Of a stretch of 64,000 nt of DNA, positions 1-8,108 are shown piece after piece. A model generated the notes under the pieces. That model worked only from the letters and a program-made list of their open reading frames with translations, ran no database searches and was not told the DNA's origin. Origin of the DNA: Cystobacter fuscus DSM 2262. Lineage in GTDB: Bacteria; Myxococcota; Myxococcia; Myxococcales; Myxococcaceae. The DNA is taken from the NCBI RefSeq assembly GCF_000335475.2, contig NZ_ANAH02000013.1, positions 248,001-312,000 on the forward strand, in the 5' to 3' direction. Both the position numbers and the translations under genes were made by a program. Position 1 is the stretch's first letter, and each line of letters starts with the position of its first letter.

Positions 1-318
1 GAGGCGTTGCTGGACAAGTCCGTCATCCGTCAGCGGCTCGCGGAGCGGCACTCGGAGCTGAGTCTGGTGCGCGTGTATGTCGAGCAGGCGGTGCGCTGGC
101 AGGCCGCCGGCGAGCTGAGCGCGACCCAGGCCGCCATCGCGAAGAACACGGCCGTGGACGTGCTCGAGCGCATTGCCCACGACGCCGTGCAGGTGCATGG
201 CGCGCACGGCTGCGTGGAGCCCTCGGTGGTCGAGCGCATCTACCGCGATGCGCGGCTGCTCGGCATCGGTGGGGGCGCCCGGGAAGTCATGTTGGAAATC
301 ATTGGAAGGTCTTTGTGA
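1..318 (+). CDS. Acyl-CoA dehydrogenase, C-terminal fragment
   Basis: The frame is open from the first base, so this is the last ~105 residues of a gene that begins outside the window. The end matches the C-terminal helical domain of acyl-CoA dehydrogenases (FAD-dependent alpha,beta-desaturation of acyl thioesters): a VQVHGAHG segment, then VERIYRDARLLGIGGGAREV, the usual QxxGGxG...RDAR...GxxE/REV pattern. Its stop overlaps the start of the thioesterase gene (GTGA), so the two are probably translated together on one acyl-CoA-metabolising operon extending to the left. Whether it serves beta-oxidation or a secondary-metabolite pathway cannot be judged from this fragment. Confidence 0.85.
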   Translation, partial: EALLDKSVIRQRLAERHSELSLVRVYVEQAVRWQAAGELSATQAAIAKNTAVDVLERIAHDAVQVHGAHGCVEPSVVERIYRDARLLGIGGGAREVMLEIIGRSL

Positions 319-791
319 CGGGTCACACCATGACAATCATCAGTGAGCACGCCCAGGCACACTCGCGGGCGCTGCTGGAGCATGCGTACCAACGCTACTG
401 CGGCCTGCGTCTGATCGAGCAGCGTCCCGGCTTCTGTCAGTGCCAGCTGCGGGTGACGGAGGCGATCGACAACCTCAGCCATACCCTGCATGGCGGGGTG
501 CTGTATTCCATGCTCGACGTGGTGAGCATGCTGGCCACCTTGCCGATGCTCGGGCCGGACGAGTACGCGCTGACCAACAGCTTCAACAGCATGATGATGT
601 CGGCCACGCCGCTGGGCACCGAGGTGCTGTTCGAAGCCGAGGTCGTGCGCTCCGGGCGCAACCTCATCTTCACGCACAGCCAGGCCTGGAAGCTCGTCGA
701 GGACGGCAAGCGGGTCCAGGTCGCGTCCGCCCAGTTGAGCAAGTTCCGCATGCGCTACGACTGGAAGGCCGACGCGGCCAAGACGGGCTGA
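315..791 (+). CDS. Hotdog-fold acyl-CoA thioesterase (PaaI/YigI type)
   Basis: A 158-residue protein, the usual size for a single hotdog-domain thioesterase that hydrolyses acyl-CoA. Seen: the HGGVLYSMLDVVSMLAT helix (HGG followed by an acidic residue, typical of PaaI-like enzymes), then the beta-strands TNSFNSMMMSATPLGTEV and RSGRNLIFTHSQAWKL. The GTG start at 315 overlaps the upstream stop by four bases; an ATG at 330 is an alternative start. It lies 180 bp before the next gene on the same strand. The substrate is unknown; coupling to an acyl-CoA dehydrogenase suggests acyl-CoA turnover. Confidence 0.8.
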   Translation: MTGHTMTIISEHAQAHSRALLEHAYQRYCGLRLIEQRPGFCQCQLRVTEAIDNLSHTLHGGVLYSMLDVVSMLATLPMLGPDEYALTNSFNSMMMSATPLGTEVLFEAEVVRSGRNLIFTHSQAWKLVEDGKRVQVASAQLSKFRMRYDWKADAAKTG

Positions 792-971
792 CTCGTTGAT
801 GGCCTCGGGAGTCCGTGCCGGGCTCGTCCCTCAGGCGTCCTGGTTGCTGTTGACCGCCGCGAGGACGTAGGTGATGCCCGCGGTGATGGTCCTGTGGACG
901 GCCCCAGACAGGATCCAGGGAGCAAGGCCTCCTGTGCTCCTTTGCTATCGTGACGGGGAGGAGAACACCCC

Positions 972-3617
972 ATGTCACGCCTGATCTGCGTCTCGCGCGA
1001 GCCTGAAGGACTCATGGGGCTCGTGCTTCCCGAGGAGGAGGGCGCGAGCCGTCTGCTCCGGGTCCCGCTGGAGCAGCTCTCCGGACCCGGTGCCGCGGAG
1101 CGTGCGTCCCTGCGGGCGTCCTGGGAGCACCTGGGCCGGGCGCGTGGCGCGACCGTGGACACGCTCACCCATGTGCTCCGCGTGCTGCTGCACACCGTGG
1201 CCGGTGAGCCGGGCCCCGCGCCATCGCTGGCCCACCCCTGGTTGGAGTCTCCTCCCGCGCCGCACCGGAGGACCGCCGCCCACCCCCGGGGCTATCGGGG
1301 CACCATCCATCAGCCGCCCAAGCGCGCCTCTCCAGAGGTGCTCGACGTCCGTCCCTACCTGCTCCATCGCGCGACGGTCCGGGCCCTGCTCGAGTCCTTG
1401 CGCCCCCATGTGGACGAGGCGCTCCAACGCCTCGGGGACGAGGGTTTGTCGCTTGAGCGCCTGGCACTCGTGCGTCAGGCGTTGCTGGCTGCCGGGCGCG
1501 CCGAGGTGGCCCTGGCCTGGCGCCACGGAGTCCTCGAGGAGCGCGGCGCCGAGCTGCCCGCGTCCCTCGTCCGGCTGGGTTGTCTCCTGACTCCAGGCGT
1601 GCCGGCCGACTTCGGCCGACTGCTCGCGCTCCGGGGACGGCTGGCGCTCGACACGCATCCGGAGGTGATGATCCTCGCGGCGCGGTTGTTGGCCGAATGG
1701 GGACCGGAGAAGGGTTTGGGCTGGCTGGAAGTCGCGGCGTCGCTCGTGCCCGAGTCCCAGACGGCCCTGCTCGCGGCCCTCTTCCAGGCGAAGACGTCCC
1801 CGTTCGATGCCAGCCTTTATGACCCGCGCATCGAGGCGTTCGCGTCCCTCCGGGCCGATTGGCGGGTGGACTACCTGCGTGGGCTCGCGTCGGGTCTCTC
1901 CAGTGACTTCCTGCTGAGTGGCCTGCGTCTCTTGGATGCCCTCGGCATGTCCAGGGAGGGATTGCCCCGCGTGCTTCCCAGGTCGAGTGGTCCCGTCCCG
2001 GAAGAGTGCCTCCTGGACCTCTTCGACTTCGTGGCGTCGAAGCTGTCCGGCGCCTACCTCCCGGTTTGTTTGTGGGAGCTGTGTGGAGCGCTTCCGGGTT
2101 TCGCCGAGCTCCTCGTCGCCACACCGTGGAGGGCCCTGAGCGCGGAGGCCGCCTGGCATCTGGCGTATGAGCTCTCTTGTCTCTGGGACCCGGGTGAGGA
2201 GCGCCCTCGGGAGTGGGCGGCCATCCGTCGGTTGCATCCGCGGCTGTTGCGGTTGTTGGAGCGGATTCCGGCGAGTCACCAGCAGCGCGCCGTCGAGATG
2301 GTGTTCAAGGTGCTGGGAAGACGGGGCGCGAAGTGGTCGGGTCCCGACTGGCTGGAGTCCACCACGTTCCGCCTGGTCGAACGTCTCTGTGGGCCCTCGT
2401 TCGCGACAGTCGACCGCTTCGTCTCGGTGCTCGAGCCCCTGTTGCACCACTCCCTGCCCGAGGTGCGTGAGCGGCTCTCGCGTGTCTCTGACCGGAGCCT
2501 GCTGCGCTTCGAGGAGGGCTGTTCGCGCGGAGACCTCGTGGGCCTGGTGGGCGAGGGGATGCGGCTGCTGGTCGCCCGCCACGCGTCGCTGGTGCTCGAT
2601 GCCTTGGAGTCCTGCACCGAGACCCTGGTGCGCACGGCGCAGCTGCTGGGCACGCCGCACAAGGAGGCCCAGGCCGCGCTGCTGGAAGACTTCGCCCGGC
2701 ATCCATGGGTCCGAGAGGATCCCTTCCAGTGGCCACCCGGAGTGCTCGCCGCCAGCCTGCGTGAGCACTGCGTGGACGGGGTGGAGAGCCCCCTGCCCAG
2801 GAAGGCCCGGCTCGCGTGGGAGGCGGGTGAGGCGCTGACGCCGGTACAGACGGAGCGGGCCTTGCGCCTCGCCGCGACGCAACTGCCCCGGCTGCGGCTC
2901 CAGGTGCTGGCGCGCGGCGTGCTCGAGTTCCTGCGAGGCAACCTGGAGGCCGACGTGGGCGACACGCGCGTGCGGCATGCCCTGCAGATGGCGCGCCTCG
3001 TGGAGGGCGGCAACCGGCGGGGGCTGCGCAGGCTGTTGAACCACTACTTCGCGGGCGAGCGCGACTTCATCGTCCACCACCCCGAGTCCCGGTCCTGGTT
3101 CGCGCGCCATCCCCGGGTGAAGCCGGAGACCTGGCTCACCGGTCCGGTGCTGTGCCGGGAGGTGCCGGGCTTCGGGCGCGTCACCCTGGCCCTGGAGCGC
3201 GATGCGTTGGAGGTGCTCCGCATGGGCACCTACGTGGGGAGCTGCTTCGGCCTCAATGGCCTCTACGCGGAGTCCGCGGCCGCCGTGGCGCTCGACGTCA
3301 ACAAGCGTGTCCTCTACGCCCGGGACTCGCGGGGAAGCGTCCTCGCGCGGCAACTCCTCGCCATCTCCAAGGACGACCTCCTGGTGCCGTTCTTCGTCTA
3401 CCCGAAGAGCGCGGCCCCCGCGCTCCAGGCCCTCTTCCTCGACTATGATCTGGCCTTCGCCGAGGCGCTGGGGCTGCCCTTGAACGACGGGGACGGGGAT
3501 CCAGAGGTGGAGTTCGTGCTGTCCTCGTCCTTCTGGCACGACGGCGCGTGGGACTTCACGACTCCCGACGACGAAATGGCTCCCCCGTCGAGCCCGGAGC
3601 CCGTTTCACATCCGTGA
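972..3617 (+). CDS. Large uncharacterised protein, 881 aa
   Basis: I do not recognise a family. The protein is Leu/Arg/Glu-rich and looks all-helical over residues ~60-720, in a style like HEAT/ARM-type solenoids but without a repeat I can define. The last ~170 residues look like a separate alpha/beta module, containing VLRMGTYVGSCFGLNG and ALDVNKRVLYARDSRG, followed by an acidic tail. No signal peptide or membrane segment is evident, so it is probably cytoplasmic. The ATG at 972 has a GGGGAGGA ribosome site about ten bases upstream. It stands alone between the thioesterase and a GtrA-like gene. Its size and coding bias argue that it is real. Confidence 0.75.
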   Translation: MSRLICVSREPEGLMGLVLPEEEGASRLLRVPLEQLSGPGAAERASLRASWEHLGRARGATVDTLTHVLRVLLHTVAGEPGPAPSLAHPWLESPPAPHRRTAAHPRGYRGTIHQPPKRASPEVLDVRPYLLHRATVRALLESLRPHVDEALQRLGDEGLSLERLALVRQALLAAGRAEVALAWRHGVLEERGAELPASLVRLGCLLTPGVPADFGRLLALRGRLALDTHPEVMILAARLLAEWGPEKGLGWLEVAASLVPESQTALLAALFQAKTSPFDASLYDPRIEAFASLRADWRVDYLRGLASGLSSDFLLSGLRLLDALGMSREGLPRVLPRSSGPVPEECLLDLFDFVASKLSGAYLPVCLWELCGALPGFAELLVATPWRALSAEAAWHLAYELSCLWDPGEERPREWAAIRRLHPRLLRLLERIPASHQQRAVEMVFKVLGRRGAKWSGPDWLESTTFRLVERLCGPSFATVDRFVSVLEPLLHHSLPEVRERLSRVSDRSLLRFEEGCSRGDLVGLVGEGMRLLVARHASLVLDALESCTETLVRTAQLLGTPHKEAQAALLEDFARHPWVREDPFQWPPGVLAASLREHCVDGVESPLPRKARLAWEAGEALTPVQTERALRLAATQLPRLRLQVLARGVLEFLRGNLEADVGDTRVRHALQMARLVEGGNRRGLRRLLNHYFAGERDFIVHHPESRSWFARHPRVKPETWLTGPVLCREVPGFGRVTLALERDALEVLRMGTYVGSCFGLNGLYAESAAAVALDVNKRVLYARDSRGSVLARQLLAISKDDLLVPFFVYPKSAAPALQALFLDYDLAFAEALGLPLNDGDGDPEVEFVLSSSFWHDGAWDFTTPDDEMAPPSSPEPVSHP

Positions 3618-3647
3618 CCCGCGTGGATCACTGCTAGGGTCGGGCGC

Positions 3648-4094
3648 GTGATGTCGTTCTTCTCGCGCTTCTTCCGCTTCCTGCGTTCCAGCTTCGTCGG
3701 CATCCTGGCCACGGTGGCCGACTTCGCCGTGCTGGAGATCTGCGTGCGGCTGCTGCACGTCGAGCCCTCCACCGCGAAGATCTTCTCCTTCCTGGTGGGG
3801 CTCTCGGTCCAGTTCTTCGGCAACCGCACGTTCGCCTTCCACGCCACCGGCGGCAGCCTGCGCCGCCAGGCCCTGTTGTTCTGCGCCGTCGAGTCGATCA
3901 CCCTCACGCTCAACTGGCTGCTCTTCCGCTTCCTGATCAGGTCGCTGCACCTGCCCCTCGAGCTGGCCAACCTCATCGTGACGTTCGTCATCTACGTGGG
4001 CTTCAGCTACCCCGCGTGGCGGATCGTCTTCCGCGTGTCCAAGACCCATGGGCAGGAGCCGGGCGGGCCCGGGGCACCTTCCGGCGCCGCGTGA
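3648..4094 (+). CDS. GtrA-like membrane protein
   Basis: About 148 residues with four predicted membrane helices (near residues 15-35, 45-65, 82-100 and 108-128), the layout of GtrA/DPMS-like proteins that help move lipid-linked sugars across the inner membrane. Diagnostic segments are FVGILATVADFAVLE at the N-terminus and SVQFFGNRTFAFH after the second helix. Start is GTG 3648 or the next codon ATG 3651; 3651 may be the true one. It lies 30 bp after the 881-aa gene and faces a glycosyltransferase gene end to end. That neighbour makes a cell-envelope glycolipid role plausible, but no substrate can be assigned. Confidence 0.8.
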   Translation: MMSFFSRFFRFLRSSFVGILATVADFAVLEICVRLLHVEPSTAKIFSFLVGLSVQFFGNRTFAFHATGGSLRRQALLFCAVESITLTLNWLLFRFLIRSLHLPLELANLIVTFVIYVGFSYPAWRIVFRVSKTHGQEPGGPGAPSGAA

Positions 4095-4114
4095 GGCCCG
4101 CCGGGCCGCCGCGT

Positions 4115-5410
4115 TCAGGACGCGCTGTCGGCCTGTGCGCGTCGTCGGGCGCGTGCCGGCTCGAGCATCAGGGACGTCTGGGGCTCGCGCCCCGTCAGCC
4201 GCTCCAGGAACGTGCCCAGTTGCGAGGCGCGCTCCATGTGGGTGGAGCGCAGGGTGCGCATGCGCTCGGGGCACACGCGCAGCAGCCGGGCCATGGCGGG
4301 CCCCGCTGGGCTGATGCCCGTGGCCTGCGCCAGCAGGTTGAGCATGGCGTCCGGGTCCGTCTCGTACACGCCGATCTCCTGCTCCTGGATGTAGGCGGGA
4401 TGGGCGTCCTCGCTGCCCGGGATGATGTGGAAGAGCATGAACGGGCCGCAGCGCGTCTCCATCAGCTCGTGCATGGACGCGGGCGCCAGGCTGCCGAGCA
4501 CGGGCACGTCCGCCAGCGCCATCAGCCGCGCCATCAGCGAGGCGTTGACGAAGCCGAAGAGCGCGACGCGCGGCTGGCCCTGGACCCGGGCCTTCAAGGC
4601 GTCATGGAAGCGCTCGTTGCGCCCACACACCACCATCACGTTGAGGCGCTCCATCAGCGCGGGCGTGCGCAGCAGCCGCTCCAGCACGGGCATCGTCTTG
4701 CTCGTCCAGGCGGAGCCCCCGAGGAACAGCAGCGTCGGGCGCGAGGGATCCACGCCCTCGAGCTGGGGGTGCTCGGCGCGCAGCGCTTCCAGCAGGGCGC
4801 GGCGGCGCGTCTCCGACAGCCGGCCCCGCGTGCCCATCTCCCGGCCCATCTCCAGGAAGGGGGCCTTGGGGATGAACCCGGACAGGTGCACGCGCGAGAG
4901 CGGATAGTGACCGCGCACCCGGAGCCGCTCGCGCACCTGGGGCACCATCACGATGAGGGCATCGAGCCGGTAGGCCTCCTGCGACGGGGCGAAGATCTCC
5001 GTCGGCTCGCCATAGTCCGGGATGGCGCTGACGATGGGCATGTCCAACCCCAGCTGGCGCCGGGCACGCACGAACATCGCCGACTGGAGGAAGTGCGTGG
5101 AGATCACGAGATCCGGCCGGTGCTGCTCCAGGGCCTGCCGGGCCTCGGCCTCCAACTGCGGATTGAGCAACACGGTCGGGGTCAGGGCGCCCCGGGCGTG
5201 GCCCAGGCTGAACAGGAGCGCCTGTATCCAGGGCGCCCGGTGGATGCAGAAGTCATAGAAGCCGCTGACCCGGGTGTCCTGGCTGTCGAAGCTGAGGAGT
5301 TCGTAGTCGCGGTTTCCGGGATCCAGGGAGGCCAGCGCCGTCCGCAGTGAGTCGCGTAGTGCGGTGTGGCCTCCTCCAACGGGCATGGTGGCGAGCAGGA
5401 TGCGTTTCAT
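4115..5410 (-). CDS. MGDG synthase/MurG-type glycosyltransferase
   Basis: A 431-residue GT-B enzyme of the monogalactosyldiacylglycerol synthase / processive diacylglycerol glycosyltransferase type, which adds a sugar from a nucleotide donor to a membrane lipid. The start at 5410 (MKRILLATMPVGGGHTA) is chosen because GGGH near the N-terminus is the family's acceptor-side loop; the open frame runs further upstream but loses similarity. Other signs: DLVISTHFLQSA, PTLLFLGGSAW at the inter-domain region, VMVVCGRNE, and a C-terminal donor-site-like stretch PVLGSLAPASMHELMETRCG. The usual donor-site Gly-rich loop is only partly matched, so the exact donor is uncertain. It is divergent from lptC. 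Confidence 0.75.
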   Translation of the reverse strand: MKRILLATMPVGGGHTALRDSLRTALASLDPGNRDYELLSFDSQDTRVSGFYDFCIHRAPWIQALLFSLGHARGALTPTVLLNPQLEAEARQALEQHRPDLVISTHFLQSAMFVRARRQLGLDMPIVSAIPDYGEPTEIFAPSQEAYRLDALIVMVPQVRERLRVRGHYPLSRVHLSGFIPKAPFLEMGREMGTRGRLSETRRRALLEALRAEHPQLEGVDPSRPTLLFLGGSAWTSKTMPVLERLLRTPALMERLNVMVVCGRNERFHDALKARVQGQPRVALFGFVNASLMARLMALADVPVLGSLAPASMHELMETRCGPFMLFHIIPGSEDAHPAYIQEQEIGVYETDPDAMLNLLAQATGISPAGPAMARLLRVCPERMRTLRSTHMERASQLGTFLERLTGREPQTSLMLEPARARRRAQADSAS

Positions 5411-5622
5411 AAGATCCAGAAGGAAGACCGGCCCTGGGGCTTCCGACCCGAGGTGCGGACGGGGGGCCGGCCGCGGTCGGAAAGCGCGCCGAGATGTGAT
5501 GGACGGGGCAGCCAAATGTCCAGGGAGTTCGTGCACCCTCACCTGGATCATTCCTGAAGCGGACCTCCAGGCGAGCGCTCGGATGCCACAACCTTTTCTC
5601 ATGGGGTGATAGAGAGGGAGTC

Positions 5623-6144
5623 GTGACACGTGCCGTCATTTTCCTAGGTTGCGTCTTCTCCCTTGGGTCGGCTTGTACTCCCCCCCAGGGGCAGGCGGAT
5701 GCCTCCTCGCCGCCCGCGGTGGTGATGCATGGGGTTCGCCTGCGCTCGTTCGAGGGGAACACCCCCTCGCTGGAGGGCCAGGCGCGCAGCGCCACCTACG
5801 AGCGCAGCGGTGATCTCACCGCCTCCGAGGCCACGATCCGGGTGCCCGGCAAGACGCCCGGGGACGTCACGGTGGTGACCGCGCGGGAGCTGGAGGGCCA
5901 CCTGGGCACCCGGCAGCTCGTGGCCACCGGGGACGTGGTCGTGCGCAACCCCTCCGGCATGGTGGCGCGCACCCCCCGGGTCGCCTATGACGCCGTCCAA
6001 CAAACGGCGCGCGGCGCCGAGGGGGTCCAGGTCCAGGGCCCCGACTACCGCCTGAGCGCCGAGACGTTCCTGATTTCCCTGCCCGATGGGCAATTCACCT
6101 TCGAGGGCTCGGTGCACACCGTGCTGGAGGCCGCGGATGATTGA
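5623..6144 (+). CDS. lptC: LPS export protein LptC-like lipoprotein
   Basis: A 173-residue protein with a lipobox (LGSAC, Cys at residue 18), so probably an acylated envelope protein, followed by an LptC/OstA-like beta-jellyroll. LptC passes LPS from the LptBFG ATPase to the LptA bridge. Repeating strand patterns such as TARELEGHLGTRQLVATGDV and GPDYRLSAETFLISLPDGQF fit the OstA superfamily. Enterobacterial LptC is anchored by a membrane helix; a lipoprotein anchor is a known variant elsewhere. Start is GTG 5623. The stop overlaps the next frame by eight bases. The order lptC-lptA-lptB supports the call more strongly than the sequence alone. Confidence 0.8.
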   Translation: MTRAVIFLGCVFSLGSACTPPQGQADASSPPAVVMHGVRLRSFEGNTPSLEGQARSATYERSGDLTASEATIRVPGKTPGDVTVVTARELEGHLGTRQLVATGDVVVRNPSGMVARTPRVAYDAVQQTARGAEGVQVQGPDYRLSAETFLISLPDGQFTFEGSVHTVLEAADD

Positions 6145-7111
6145 GTACCTCCTGACGGCTTTCTTCGTGGCCCAGCCCGTGCCGGTGGCCAGCGCCGCCC
6201 CGGGGGCCGCCCCCGCGCCCCGCAAGGAGGAGCCGCGGCTGAGGAATCCGGTGGAGATCACCTCCAAGCGGGTGAGGGGCTCGCGCGATCAGGCCGTCTT
6301 CTCCGGCGACGTGGTGGTCAAGCAGCGCACCATGGACCTGCGCTGTGACGAGATGACCGCCTCCTACACGGGCCCGCGCGAGGTGACGCGCGTGGAGTGC
6401 GCGGGGAACATGCGCCTGGTGGACGGGGAGCGCACCGCCCAGGGCGAGCGCGCCGTGCTCGACGTGCCCAGCGGCAGGCTCGTGGTGACGGGCAACCCCG
6501 AGGCGAGGGATCCCACCACGGCCCTGCGCGGCTCCGAGGTGCGCCTGCTCATGGGCGCGCGGGGCATGGAGTACGAGGTGGACGAGGCCGTCGTCACCCT
6601 CGAGGCGGCTCCGCTGCGCACGCCGCGCAAGGGCGGGGGCAAGGAGGGCGGCGCGCAGCGGTTCCCCGCGGAGATCACCGCCCGCCGGGTCGTCGGCTCG
6701 TCCACCCAGGCCGTCTTCACGGGAGACGTGGTGGTGAAGCACCGGACGTTGGATCTGCGGTGCGACAAGATGATCACCTACTTCAGCGCGACGCGGGAGG
6801 TGAGCCGGGCCGAGTGCGTGGGGCACGTGCGCGCCCAGGACGGGGCGCGGCAGGCGCGGGGCGAGCGGGCCGAGCTCAACGTCCCCACCGGGGTGCTGTG
6901 GCTGACGGGCAACCCCGAGGCGCGCGACGCCACCACCCACCTGCGTGGCTCGGAAGTGCGGATGACGATCGGCGACGCGAATTTCGAGGTGAAGGACGCC
7001 GTTGTGACCGTCGAGTCCGCGCCGTCCGCGCCTCGGGGCAAGGGGGCGGGCAAGGGGCCTCCAGGCAAGTCGCCTGACAACTCGCAGTCGGGGAGTACCA
7101 GGCAACCATGA
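6137..7111 (+). CDS. lptA: LptA-like periplasmic LPS-binding protein with two OstA domains
   Basis: 324 residues, about twice the length of ordinary LptA. After a signal peptide (residues ~1-22) there are two homologous units of about 130 residues. Each begins with PxEIT.(K/R)RV.GS..QAVF(S/T)GDVVVK(Q/H)RT(M/L)DLRCD and ends with LRGSEVR...(E/K)DAVVT(L/V)E.AP. They are joined by a Lys/Gly-rich linker near residue 170. LptA forms the periplasmic bridge that carries LPS to the outer membrane. The ATG at 6137 lies inside the end of lptC, and the stop overlaps lptB (ATGA), so the three are translationally coupled. The domain duplication is discussed in the findings. Confidence 0.85.
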   Translation: MIEYLLTAFFVAQPVPVASAAPGAAPAPRKEEPRLRNPVEITSKRVRGSRDQAVFSGDVVVKQRTMDLRCDEMTASYTGPREVTRVECAGNMRLVDGERTAQGERAVLDVPSGRLVVTGNPEARDPTTALRGSEVRLLMGARGMEYEVDEAVVTLEAAPLRTPRKGGGKEGGAQRFPAEITARRVVGSSTQAVFTGDVVVKHRTLDLRCDKMITYFSATREVSRAECVGHVRAQDGARQARGERAELNVPTGVLWLTGNPEARDATTHLRGSEVRMTIGDANFEVKDAVVTVESAPSAPRGKGAGKGPPGKSPDNSQSGSTRQP

Positions 7112-7845
7112 GCGGCCGGTTGTTCGCGGAGGGTCTCCAGAAGACCTTCAACAAGCGTCAGGTGGTGCGGGGCGTGTCCTTCCAGGTCGCGCAGGGCGAG
7201 GTGGTGGGGTTGTTGGGCCCCAACGGCGCCGGCAAGACGACGAGCTTCAACATGGTGGTGGGCCTGGTGCGGCCCGATGCCGGCCGCGTGCGCATGGAGG
7301 GCGCGGATCTCACCGGGCTGCCCATGCACCGGCGCACCCTCCACGGCCTGGGCTACCTGCCCCAGGAGTCCTCCATCTTCCGCAAGCTCACCGTGCGGCA
7401 GAACTTCCTGTCCGTGCTCGAGCTGCAGAAGGGCCTGGACCGCGCCGCCCGCGAGCGCCGGGCCGAGCAACTGCTGGAGGAGTTCGACCTGCGCCACGTG
7501 GCCGAGGCCCCCGGCGAGGTGCTCTCCGGAGGCGAGCGCCGCCGCACGGAGATCGCCCGCTCGCTCATTCCCGAGCCGCGCTTCATCCTCTTCGACGAGC
7601 CCTTCGCCGGCGTGGACCCCATCAACGTGGGCGACATCCAGGCGCAGATCTCCCTGCTCAAGTCCCGCGGCCTGGGCGTGCTCATCACCGATCACAACGT
7701 CCAGGAGACCCTGGGCATCTGTGATCGGGCGTACATCATCGCACAGGGGCAGATCCTCGAAGAGGGGACGCCCGAACAGCTCGTCGCTTCACCCCGGGCG
7801 CGAGCGGTGTATCTCGGCGAGCGTTTCCGCCTGCAGTCCGGGTGA
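7108..7845 (+). CDS. lptB: LPS export ABC transporter ATP-binding protein LptB
   Basis: A 245-residue cytoplasmic ATPase that powers LPS extraction with LptFG (not in this window). All ABC motifs are present: Walker A GPNGAGKT (residues 37-44), Q-loop YLPQESSIFRKLT, signature LSGGERRR, Walker B FILFDEPFAGVDP, and the switch histidine in ITDHNV. The wording LSGGERRRTEIAR and DEPFAGVDPI is characteristic of LptB among ABC ATPases. The length equals the family norm. It overlaps lptA by four bases and is followed 263 bp later by rpoN, as in many Gram-negative bacteria. Confidence 0.96.
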   Translation: MSGRLFAEGLQKTFNKRQVVRGVSFQVAQGEVVGLLGPNGAGKTTSFNMVVGLVRPDAGRVRMEGADLTGLPMHRRTLHGLGYLPQESSIFRKLTVRQNFLSVLELQKGLDRAARERRAEQLLEEFDLRHVAEAPGEVLSGGERRRTEIARSLIPEPRFILFDEPFAGVDPINVGDIQAQISLLKSRGLGVLITDHNVQETLGICDRAYIIAQGQILEEGTPEQLVASPRARAVYLGERFRLQSG

Positions 7846-8043
7846 GGGCCCACCGTCCGCCCCCCCGAGGCCGTCGCTCCGCCCGTGCCCGCCTCGTCGC
7901 CTGGTGTCCACCCGTCCATTCCTGAACGTCTCCCGCGATTCGCGAGGTTGGCTAAACTCGCGGAATAAAAGGAGAAATTCACTCACTGCAAGGGATGCGC
8001 CGGACCCGGGGGCACTGGACGAAGTCAGGGGGCCTTGTTAGCT

Positions 8044-8059
8044 TGGCACGGTCCTTGAT
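8044..8059 (+). promoter_or_regulatory. Sigma-54-like -24/-12 element upstream of rpoN
   Basis: TGGCACGGTCCTTGAT matches the TGGCACG-N4-TTGCW consensus at all defined positions except the C of the -12 GC, which is A here. It lies 50 bp before the rpoN start, inside the 263-bp lptB-rpoN gap. The altered -12 base is normally important, so it may be a weak or silenced site. I see nothing else clear in the gap apart from an AT-richer stretch near 7955-7985. Confidence 0.35.
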
Positions 8060-8108
8060 GGCGGGTCGCCGTCAAGTCGAGCATTGAAAAGGGCGGGAGA
8101 CCCCAGAA

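Noticed and set aside
1438-1465. TGGCACTCG resembling a -24 element inside the 881-aa gene
   Set aside because: There is no GC at the required distance and it lies within a coding region.
975-3539. An 854-codon minus-strand open frame opposite the 881-aa gene
   Set aside because: The plus-strand frame has a ribosome site and a balanced, protein-like composition. The antisense one is Gln/Arg/His-rich with no recognisable domain.
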